Origin: an uncultured bacterium
GTDB lineage: Bacteria > Bacillota > Clostridia > Lachnospirales > Lachnospiraceae
Direction of reading: 5' to 3'
Assembly: GCA_947651225.1 (NCBI GenBank)
Contig: CANSYK010000038.1
Coordinates: forward strand, 1 to 33,037
DNA: 33,037 bases
Positions 1 through 6,606 of the stretch are shown here, piece after piece. The notes below the pieces were generated by a model. It was not told the origin of the DNA, did no database searches, and was given only the letters and a program-made list of their open reading frames with translations. The first letter of the stretch is position 1. The number at the start of each line of letters is the position of its first letter. The position numbers and the translations under genes were made by a program.

Positions 1-77
1 ATAAAATAAGGATGTAACGGCTTTTTGCTGTCTATACACTGTCAAAGACGGGATTTTATCATCTAACAGCATATCGG

Positions 78-428
78 TCAATTTCTTTCACCTGCAATGC
101 CATGTTCACGGAAATCTCCTGTAAACAAAATTTTCTTTCCGTCAATTTCTATCAGAAACATACAGGCATCCAGAGCAGAATGATCAACCACAAAGGGTGT
201 TACATGAATATCCCCAAATTCAGAAATCTTCCGTCCAGGGCTAAACCCTTTCATCCTCTGTACTCTTGGCAAGCCTTTTTCCACTGTCTGAGGAATAGAA
301 TCCAACTTCTCGGTTAGGATTTCCAAAATTTTCTTAGCTGTAGAACCAATATATTGTGGGACATTCCCAGGTATGCTTTTATACATTCCAATATGGTCAC
401 CATGATAATGGGTAGTATCTAAGTAAAA
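78..428 (-). pseudogene. Metallo-beta-lactamase-fold hydrolase, internal fragment
   Basis: Reading the minus strand from about 428 gives a metal-binding motif, DTTHYHGDHIG, then a stretch ending in DHSALDACMFLIEIDGKK and FTGDFREHG before a stop at 78-80. HxHxDH and the later TGDFR segment are hallmarks of the metallo-beta-lactamase fold (RNase J-like hydrolases of Clostridia). The first ATG inside the fragment (386) lies after the HxHxDH motif, so that ORF alone could not bind metal. No beginning of the gene is found upstream: beyond about 428 the same bases read as an unrelated gene on the plus strand. The C-terminal half is also absent. This is a remnant cut at both ends, not a working enzyme. 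Confidence 0.7.
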
Positions 429-670
429 ATGACAGAGGATACAGCAACATCCTGAAATTTGTAGAGGATTTTAAACAAATAAACGGCATTATGCTGGCAG
501 ATAAATTCCATCCTGTAATAGCGAATAAGGCAACAGATATATTATCCGTCATGAATGATAATAACCTTAACGATATCCACTATGATATAGCAAGTTATAA
601 GGTAATTGAAAAGTTAGACATTTCACGAAATGATACACTCTCTGACCTTTTACAGGGAAAACAGATATAA
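416..670 (+). pseudogene. 3' remnant of an unidentified gene
   Basis: An open frame runs from just after an in-frame stop (413-415) to a TAA at 668-670. From about 431 it reads as convincing protein: DRGYSNILKFVEDF, then MLADKFHPVIANKATDIL and a tail ending in SDLLQGKQI. No start codon with a ribosome binding site lies at its 5' end. It abuts the metallo-beta-lactamase fragment, which runs the other way. I read it as the C-terminal ~80 residues of a longer protein, left by a deletion or insertion. Its style resembles accessory proteins of integrative elements, but I do not recognise the family. Confidence 0.45.
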
Positions 671-712
671 GTCGAAATACTTATGCGACAAATTTGAATG
701 GAGATGCTAATA

Positions 713-1234
713 ATGAGTTATACAAGAACCGGCAGGATTTTATGTTTGTTTCACATTTTCTATTTTTATGGCATAGTTACTTTGAATGACATAAGGGAGT
801 ATATTCCGGAGAATGAGATAAGCAAGAAAACAATTCTCAGGTATATCAGGTTTTTGGAAGATGCAGGTTTGATAAGACTGTGGTATTCTCACATAGAGAA
901 GGCATATGTACCTATTCATAATAATTTTGTTCCACAACAGGGAGAATTTTATCCGGCAAAATTGCCTGATAAGAAATCCCAAAGATTGTATATGAAAAAA
1001 ATCATACGGCTATGTACCCTGATGATACAGGTGATGGATTGGGAAAGTTGTGGAGAGAACGATCCTATCGCCTGGTACCGAAAAAAGTATCCTGAATTAT
1101 CAGACCGTATGCGACAAAGAGATTTTAAACAGCTTAGAGAAATTGGCTATTGTATTACATATTTGCCGGCAGACAAAGATACACCTGCCGGATATGATTA
1201 CACCTATCCTTATGGTGATGACCTTTTATTGTAA
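713..1234 (+). CDS. Winged-helix (HTH) DNA-binding protein, unknown target
   Basis: The product is 173 residues. The region ~15-62 (FYGIVTLNDIREYI, then SKKTILRYIRFLEDAGLI) reads as a helix-turn-helix followed by a wing, as in DeoR/HTH_11-type domains. The rest has no sensory domain I recognise; it holds a charged helix region and an aromatic C-terminus ending DYTYPYGDDLLL. I chose the ATG at 713 because GGAGA at 700-704 lies 8 bases ahead of it; the in-frame ATG at 698 has no such site. The gene starts 42 bases after the upstream gene remnant ends and is followed by a strong terminator. It probably belongs to the same accessory DNA as the fragments to its left. Confidence 0.65.
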   Translation: MSYTRTGRILCLFHIFYFYGIVTLNDIREYIPENEISKKTILRYIRFLEDAGLIRLWYSHIEKAYVPIHNNFVPQQGEFYPAKLPDKKSQRLYMKKIIRLCTLMIQVMDWESCGENDPIAWYRKKYPELSDRMRQRDFKQLREIGYCITYLPADKDTPAGYDYTYPYGDDLLL

Positions 1235-1259
1235 GCGCTCTACAACAGAATACCTAGAT

Positions 1260-1307
1260 GGGGGAAAAAGATGAATTTTTATCATCTTTTTCCCCCTTTG
1301 TTTTATG
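1260..1307 (+). terminator. Intrinsic terminator of the winged-helix gene
   Basis: A perfect 15-bp stem, GGGGGAAAAAGATGA (1260-1274) with its complement at 1282-1296, encloses a 7-base loop and is followed by a T-rich run (TTTGTTTT). It lies 25 bases after the stop at 1234. The T-run is on the plus-strand side only. Confidence 0.85.
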
Positions 1308-1364
1308 TAAGCTTCTGCCGTTTGGAGAAGCTGTGTTCCAATCCCCTCATGTTTATGTTTTCTT

Positions 1365-1403
1365 ATGATGTTTAGAACAACCTACATGCTAGTGAATAGT
1401 AAC
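1365..1403 (-). repeat. Interspersed repeat, copy 1 (diverged)
   Basis: On the minus strand this begins GTTACTATTCAC (1403-1392) and continues to TCTAAACATCAT (1376-1365). Both blocks occur in the same order in the copies at 12259 and 18468; here they are separated by a longer, diverged spacer. It begins 3 bases after the zinc-ribbon gene's stop codon. Confidence 0.6.
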
Positions 1404-1406
1404 CTT

Positions 1407-1784
1407 CTATGACAACCTCTGTCCACACTTAGGACAAAAATCATAATTCTCCAATGTTCGAAATCCACAACTGCTGCATTTTCTCATCCTGACAGAATAT
1501 CCTGCATTTTGTAATCTTTGCAAATCTTCTGGCTGTATCTGAACCTGCTCACCTCTGGCAATTCTCTTACCAACACTTTTATCCAATCCATACACCGTAT
1601 GACAGCAGCCTGTCTCCACATAATATTGCCTGTTCCACTTAAAACAGGGGATAAAGAATAAAGACAATACCATATAAGTCATATATACATGATAATTACT
1701 ATATAAACCACAAACTGGGCAGGTAATTACCTGATTAAAATTCAAATCTTTTCTTCCATTTGTAATTCCCATCAGGAAAAACAT
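1407..1784 (-). CDS. Small zinc-ribbon membrane-associated protein
   Basis: The product is 125 residues. An N-terminal CPVCG knuckle (~22-26) is followed by a hydrophobic/aromatic stretch (~33-48, MTYMVLSLFFIPCFKW) and a CC pair (~59-60) that may complete the first zinc site. A C-terminal zinc ribbon has CSSCGF (~103-108) paired with FCPKCG. Similar small zinc-ribbon proteins are common in Lachnospiraceae; their role is unknown. I kept the ATG at 1784 although its ribosome binding site is weak, because the MFFLMGI start fits relatives as I recall them. It lies 60 bases downstream of the DUF4317 gene on the same strand and is probably co-transcribed with it. Confidence 0.75.
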   Translation of the reverse strand: MFFLMGITNGRKDLNFNQVITCPVCGLYSNYHVYMTYMVLSLFFIPCFKWNRQYYVETGCCHTVYGLDKSVGKRIARGEQVQIQPEDLQRLQNAGYSVRMRKCSSCGFRTLENYDFCPKCGQRLS

Positions 1785-1844
1785 AATCCATCATCCCTCT
1801 CCAAAAAACGAATCCAACAGGAAACTGTTCTAAAAATGGCAAAT

Positions 1845-2468
1845 TCACTGACATCCCAGTATCTTTTCTATCTCCTTGTGTGGATGCTCCAAATCTGATT
1901 GAAAAACCGCAATATGGTTGCTGTCACTGCTTCTGTCTGTAAATGCCGGAAATAAAAAACCGCATTTTGGCTCTCCCGGCTCAAACTCACCCTCCATAGA
2001 ACAAACCGCACAGATTAGGAAATCATAAACCTCCTCCGATTCATCCTGCCGCTCTTTATCGGTTCCCTTAACAGGAACATCATAACAGGCATGAAATACC
2101 ATCACTGCATAGTCTTCTTCTGTCTGATACTTTGCTGCTATCATCTCATAAAAAATCTCCATCAATGCATCATTTTTTAACCAGCCAGACTTCATTGCCA
2201 TCAAAAGCTGCCACATACTGTCCTTTCCCATTTTTTCTTTTGAAAAAGCATATAACTTAAGATTTTCATTGGTCGGAGAAAATGGTATTGTTTTTGCAAT
2301 TGCCATGTTTTTCTCTTTCTCTTGTATCGGTAGATTTAAAAAATTAGTGTTGAAAGTCCCAAGGTTTTCCCCTTCTTTGTCCATGTAACAGCCAGCAATC
2401 CGGGTAAAACAATTTCTCTTTGGTGTCATCCTTCTGGTCAGCTCCAGCATATCTTCCCTGTTTATCAT
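1845..2468 (-). CDS. DUF4317 family protein, C-terminally truncated
   Basis: The product is 207 residues. The N-terminal pattern (REDMLELTRRMTPKRNCFTRI then GCYMD), the DVPVKGTD segment, EEVYDFLICAVC and GFLFPAFTDRSSD match DUF4317, a Clostridia-specific family of unknown function. Family members are, to my knowledge, around 400 residues long. This one ends at EKILGCQ with a clean TGA, where relatives continue past the equivalent LGC. No continuation is readable in other frames before the next gene. It is a shortened gene that may still express an N-terminal domain; whether it functions is unknown. The ATG at 2468 has AGGAA close upstream. Confidence 0.7.
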   Translation of the reverse strand: MINREDMLELTRRMTPKRNCFTRIAGCYMDKEGENLGTFNTNFLNLPIQEKEKNMAIAKTIPFSPTNENLKLYAFSKEKMGKDSMWQLLMAMKSGWLKNDALMEIFYEMIAAKYQTEEDYAVMVFHACYDVPVKGTDKERQDESEEVYDFLICAVCSMEGEFEPGEPKCGFLFPAFTDRSSDSNHIAVFQSDLEHPHKEIEKILGCQ

Positions 2469-2530
2469 TACTTCCTATCGCTTCCTTCCTGTCCATCTTT
2501 TTTCCACTATTTCTTAGGACCTGTCACCCG

Positions 2531-2561
2531 GAAAAACATCCGGCTATGCTGTCTGGCGCTG
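2531..2561 (+). repeat. Interspersed repeat, 3'-half fragment (copy 2)
   Basis: GAAAAACATCCGGCTATG followed by CTGTCTGGCGCTG matches the second half of the repeat at 18468-18531 with few changes. The first half (GTTACTATTCAC) is missing. It lies in the 162-base gap between the DUF4317 gene and the end of the ABC-cassette operon. Locally it can fold as CCGGA/TCCGG. Confidence 0.6.
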
Positions 2562-2630
2562 CAAAACCAGCAGCTTTTCATTTACCTATACTTTACAACT
2601 TATAAGCTGTATTGTCAAAGAAATTTTCCG

Positions 2631-3434
2631 TTACACTTTTAAAGCCACTTCCATATTGCTTTCCATATTTTTTAAAAAATGCCTATATTGATAATATCCG
2701 AACTCTATAGCTGCTATCAAAAAAAGAATGGCGCAACAAAACAATCGATTTCCCTTTTTCCAGTTTTCCAGGCCAACAGATTCAATCGCTGATTTTTTAG
2801 CATTTTTTGCCAGTTCTTCCGCTTTTTTATGTTCCTTAAAATTTTGTTTCCAACCATCAAAATCAGACCATTTGCCTGGAATCATTTCACTCACCCAGGA
2901 AAGGCTTCCCAGATAATCAAGACGGAGCACATAAGCTGAAATACCATACTGGCTGATAAAATTTTCCCCCTTTAACCGTCTGTCCTCCCCCTTTTCCAGC
3001 GGCAGGCTTATTCTGTCAAACGGAATCTGATCTGCCAGCTTCTTTCCGATGATACAACCAGAAGAATCCTCTATTGTCAGATTTTTTCCAAAAGGAAGTA
3101 CATTACAGGAGGAACCACAGACAGCAATCACATCTGTGTTATAACTCCTTCCACTGAAATCTTCAAAAACATTTTCATTCTTAAGCTCTGTCCAAACAGC
3201 GAAAGAAATTCCGTCTTCTGCAAGTTCCTCTGCATTATTCTTATTTGATTTCTCTGTAAAAAAAGATTTTATCCACTGATACGCAAAAGACTCCCCTTCC
3301 GCTTCCAGCGTCAAATTCCTTAAAAAATCATTTCCCTGCCTGCGAAAATATCTTCCTGCCAGAAAACAGGCAATTGACAAAAATAGGCATACAACAAACA
3401 GAACCGCATACCAGATTTTTCTCTTTTTTAACAA
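2631..3434 (-). CDS. MacB-periplasmic-domain-like membrane protein without FtsX core
   Basis: The product is 267 residues. A transmembrane segment lies at ~8-26, a large extracytoplasmic domain at ~30-225, and a second transmembrane segment at ~231-248 with a short cytoplasmic tail. The segment FSGRSYNTDVIAVCGSS, then NVLPFGKNLTIEDSSGC and IIGKKLADQ, resembles the periplasmic core domain of MacB-type ABC permeases. The three C-terminal helices of an FtsX permease are absent. The start is TTG, directly after the adaptor gene's TAG (TAGTTG). A ribosome binding site (AGGTG) sits inside the adaptor's last codons, so the two are probably translationally coupled. It is the last gene of the cassette. 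It could be a degenerate permease or a dedicated partner of the adaptor. Confidence 0.6.
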   Translation of the reverse strand: MLKKRKIWYAVLFVVCLFLSIACFLAGRYFRRQGNDFLRNLTLEAEGESFAYQWIKSFFTEKSNKNNAEELAEDGISFAVWTELKNENVFEDFSGRSYNTDVIAVCGSSCNVLPFGKNLTIEDSSGCIIGKKLADQIPFDRISLPLEKGEDRRLKGENFISQYGISAYVLRLDYLGSLSWVSEMIPGKWSDFDGWKQNFKEHKKAEELAKNAKKSAIESVGLENWKKGNRLFCCAILFLIAAIEFGYYQYRHFLKNMESNMEVALKV

Positions 3435-4781
3435 CTACTCACCTTCCTTCAAACGCACCCGGTCCCCTGATTCTACAAAACGGTCACTTTCTGCGACAAT
3501 ACGGCTTTCACTATCCAGTACATCAGGGTCTAATGCGGCATATGTGCCGTTTTTTTCCAACACCTTGATCTCCATTTTTCTTGCAACCTCCTGCTTTCCA
3601 AGTATTGTGTCTTCTTTCTGTACCAGATAAACATATGCTTTATTATTATCCTGATATACTGCGGTAGCAGGAACCGTACAAGGATAACTTTCCGACTCCT
3701 GCACAATCTGTAGCAATGCCGTTTCTCCCAGCGAAAAGGACTTTGCAGGAAGCAATGCCGTTATCTTCATAAATTCCTGGCTCTCGTCTATCTCCAGAGA
3801 TGTTACGGAAACTTCTTCTTCCCGTTCTGTGGTATGCAGCGTAACCAAATCACCAGTTGATACATACTTTGCATCTTCTAACGTAAGCTGGCCAACAAAT
3901 TTCAACCCTGCGCTGTCATCTGTCATATTAAATATTCCAGAATCCGGCGTCCTCTGCCCGACATTTACAAAAATCCCGGTAATCACACCATCTTTTGGCG
4001 CTAAAATCTTTCCATTCTGTTTTTGTACTGTCTGTAACTTCTGCAGTTCTTTATTCAGATTTTTTATCGTAATCTGATGAATCGCAGCGCTATTGTCAGC
4101 AGGAACATCTGTCATAGCATCTTCTATCGCTCTATTTGCTGCCTTCTCTTCTGCCTTTCCACTTTCCTTTCGCTCCTGATATGCTTTTCTTTTTTCCTCT
4201 GCCAAAGCCTGCAATTCTTTTACCAAATCTTCTCCTTTCCCTGTTTCGTTCTTTTTCTCTTTTTTCACTTTCCTCAGTTTTTCTTTTGCTTTATCCAGTT
4301 CTTTTTTAGCACGGGCAAGCGCTTTCTCATTTTTCTTTTTCAATTCCTCATAATCTTTTCTTGCTCTGAAAATCTCCTGCTGCCGCTTTTTCTGCTCCTG
4401 CCTTTTATTTGCTTCTGATGCTGCATTCTCCAATTCCAAAGTCCTTTTTTCATCCTGAATTTTAGCAATCTGTTCTTTTAAACTGCTCTTATCAAGTTTT
4501 GCCAGAACTTCTCCCTTTTTTACCCTCTGCCCTTCATTTACCTGTATACTTTTCACAAGAAGGTCTGGACATGTCAGAATAGAAATTTCACGGTTCTTTT
4601 CAATTCTTCCTTCTGCAGACACACGATATTGCAGTTTCCTTGCTAAAGGAGATACAACGCTTACCTTTGCTACCGTAAAAGTATCTGCCGCTCTTGATGC
4701 TACTGTAAAAAGAAACATTACCACAAGCAGCCATACAAAACCTTTTAACCAGAAAGCCGCCTTTTGTCCTTTCTGTTTCAC
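3435..4781 (-). CDS. HlyD/MacA-type membrane fusion (adaptor) protein
   Basis: The product is 448 residues. A membrane anchor lies at ~11-29. It is followed by half of a lipoyl-like domain (LLVKSIQVNEGQRVKKGEVL, ~75-94) and a very long Lys/Glu-rich coiled coil (~100-245). The second lipoyl half begins at GKILAPKDGVITG, and a beta-barrel region completes the protein. This is the order expected for periplasmic adaptors of export systems. In Gram-positive bacteria such proteins pair with MacB-like ABC exporters. Here the downstream partner is only a MacB-domain-like protein and the upstream genes are importer-type permeases. The start is GTG, with AGGGG 9-10 bases ahead. Expected location is the outer face of the membrane. 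Confidence 0.85.
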   Translation of the reverse strand: MKQKGQKAAFWLKGFVWLLVVMFLFTVASRAADTFTVAKVSVVSPLARKLQYRVSAEGRIEKNREISILTCPDLLVKSIQVNEGQRVKKGEVLAKLDKSSLKEQIAKIQDEKRTLELENAASEANKRQEQKKRQQEIFRARKDYEELKKKNEKALARAKKELDKAKEKLRKVKKEKKNETGKGEDLVKELQALAEEKRKAYQERKESGKAEEKAANRAIEDAMTDVPADNSAAIHQITIKNLNKELQKLQTVQKQNGKILAPKDGVITGIFVNVGQRTPDSGIFNMTDDSAGLKFVGQLTLEDAKYVSTGDLVTLHTTEREEEVSVTSLEIDESQEFMKITALLPAKSFSLGETALLQIVQESESYPCTVPATAVYQDNNKAYVYLVQKEDTILGKQEVARKMEIKVLEKNGTYAALDPDVLDSESRIVAESDRFVESGDRVRLKEGE

Positions 4782-4868
4782 CGTCTCATCCCCTTTCCAA
4801 AATGATTCATATCTATCCCCCGTCTTTCTGCCTTTTTTAATCCAGATATTTCCTTAGGATCATACCTT

Positions 4869-5708
4869 TTACTCCTTTACAGCAGCGGAAGCAATTCCCT
4901 GTTCCAGGTAATCCTGCCCCGACAAAAATACAATAACTGCAGGAAGCAGCGCCGCAAAAGAAGCACATAATGATAATCCTGCATTCCCATCCTCAATTTC
5001 CGGCAGAAAAAGCGACAGAGGCCACAGGCTTTTTGTTTCTAAAAAAGTCATGGACTGTTCCATCATACTCCAACATTCCAGAAAAGAAAGCACCATAGCA
5101 GAAATAATCCCTGCTGCGCCAAGCGGAATACCAAGCCTGAAAAAAATCTGAAATTCCCCTGCCCCATCAATCCTTGCTGCTTCCAGAATACTTTCCGGGA
5201 TTCCGCAAAAAAAACGGTACATAATAAATACAGAAAAAGTAGAAAATATTCCTGGCAATATTATGGCAGAACTGGTATCTAAAAGTTCCAGCCTGTCAAG
5301 TACCAGATATTCTGATAGCATTGTCACCTGAAAAGGCATCATCATCATAATAATATAAAGCATATAAATTATCTTTTTTCCTGTAAACGAATACCTTGCA
5401 AGCCCCCATGCCGCCGGCATCCCAAAAATAAGCTGGCCTGCCAGAATACCACCTGCAATTTTTACAGAATTCCAGAACATTTGAAAAAATTCCGGCGAAT
5501 CCAGTAAAAGCTCCACTATATTTTTCATAGTTGGAAACACAGGGAACAATTTCCAGGAAGCATATCCATCCCCTTTTTTTAAGACAGGAGCAACACACTC
5601 CACAATCTCCTGATTTCCCATAAAAGTACCCGCCAGAAGGAACAATACCGGACTGATTTCTAACAGGGCAAAAGAAAACAAAATAACATACCGTATTACT
5701 TTTTTCAT
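4869..5708 (-). CDS. Carbohydrate-type ABC permease, MalG-like
   Basis: The product is 279 residues with about six transmembrane helices and the ATPase-docking EAA loop ESILEAARIDGAGEFQIF, typical of the MalG subunit of CUT1 importers. I placed the start at the ATG at 5708, which follows a GAGGAGG-type site; the longer open frame only overlaps the previous gene. It begins 25 bases after the MalF-like gene ends. No ATP-binding subunit is encoded in the window, so if active it must borrow one (an MsmX-type shared ATPase is the known precedent in Firmicutes). The substrate cannot be told from the sequence. Confidence 0.85.
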   Translation of the reverse strand: MKKVIRYVILFSFALLEISPVLFLLAGTFMGNQEIVECVAPVLKKGDGYASWKLFPVFPTMKNIVELLLDSPEFFQMFWNSVKIAGGILAGQLIFGMPAAWGLARYSFTGKKIIYMLYIIMMMMPFQVTMLSEYLVLDRLELLDTSSAIILPGIFSTFSVFIMYRFFCGIPESILEAARIDGAGEFQIFFRLGIPLGAAGIISAMVLSFLECWSMMEQSMTFLETKSLWPLSLFLPEIEDGNAGLSLCASFAALLPAVIVFLSGQDYLEQGIASAAVKE

Positions 5709-5733
5709 TTGAAATCCTCCTCGTACCATAACT

Positions 5734-6573
5734 TCAAACTTCTTTATCCCAGCTTCTTTGCAGCAAAAACACAAATACGACAAGCACGATACAAAGCAGG
5801 ACAGATCCTGCCGCCATTTTGTCAACAGAAAGTTCCAAAAACCAGTTATTAAATACATGCTGTAAAAGATAAATCTTTTCCTGCGGATAATTTCCCACCA
5901 CCAGATATGCCTCACGGAATACCTTAAACGAATTCAGAAAAGATAGAATAATAATGGTAAAAGCCACGGGACGGATATTGGGAAGCGTAATATAAAAAAA
6001 ACATTTCCATGCCCCTGCTCCATCTACCTTAGCCGCCTCATATATACTTTCTGAAATCCCATGAAGTCCTGCCATCCATAAAATCACATCATATCCAAGA
6101 TTTTTCCAGATATAACTAAAAACCAATACACCAAAAGCTGCCCCCGAATTCATCCAATCTTTTCCCTTCAAATGGAAAAAAGAAAGAATCCCATTTAACA
6201 TACCAGACTGGTCAAAGACAATATTCCAGAGAAGCACCACGCTTGCCGCCGGAATGGCAAGAGGAACCAGGTAAGCGCTCTTTAAAAAATTTTTTCCCTT
6301 TTCCTGCCCCTGTAACAAAACAGCAATCCCTAAAGAGAGCCCCAACAATAATGGCAGGCAGACAAGCACAAAGCGAAGGGTGTTGCCTGCCGCCAAACAA
6401 AATGCCTGATTCGAAAGTACCTGATGGTAATTTTTCATTCCGGCGAACCCACTTCCAACCGCCTGTACAAAAGAACGCCTTACCACATCCCCAAAGGGAA
6501 TCACATAAAAGACAAAAACTCCTAAAAGGCCTGGCAGAACAAATAAAAAACCTGCTTTCTTCCTCTTTACCAT
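5734..6573 (-). CDS. Carbohydrate-type ABC permease, MalF-like
   Basis: The product is 279 residues with about six transmembrane helices. The EAA loop reads ESIYEAAKVDGAGAWKCF. The N-terminal KRKKAGFLFVLPGLLGVFVF is typical of the UgpA/MalF subunit of CUT1 importers. The ATG at 6573 has GGAG 9 bases ahead; the TTG at 6600 has no better site. It starts 33 bases after the lipoprotein gene ends, in the same operon. It should form a heterodimer with the MalG-like protein. Confidence 0.85.
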   Translation of the reverse strand: MVKRKKAGFLFVLPGLLGVFVFYVIPFGDVVRRSFVQAVGSGFAGMKNYHQVLSNQAFCLAAGNTLRFVLVCLPLLLGLSLGIAVLLQGQEKGKNFLKSAYLVPLAIPAASVVLLWNIVFDQSGMLNGILSFFHLKGKDWMNSGAAFGVLVFSYIWKNLGYDVILWMAGLHGISESIYEAAKVDGAGAWKCFFYITLPNIRPVAFTIIILSFLNSFKVFREAYLVVGNYPQEKIYLLQHVFNNWFLELSVDKMAAGSVLLCIVLVVFVFLLQRSWDKEV

Positions 6574-6606
6574 CGCTTTTATCTCCTCATCGCTTTCCAA
6601 TCGTTA

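Noticed and set aside
4077-4418. Phe/Leu-rich plus-strand frame
   Set aside because: Complementary-strand reading of the Lys/Glu-rich coiled coil of the adaptor gene.
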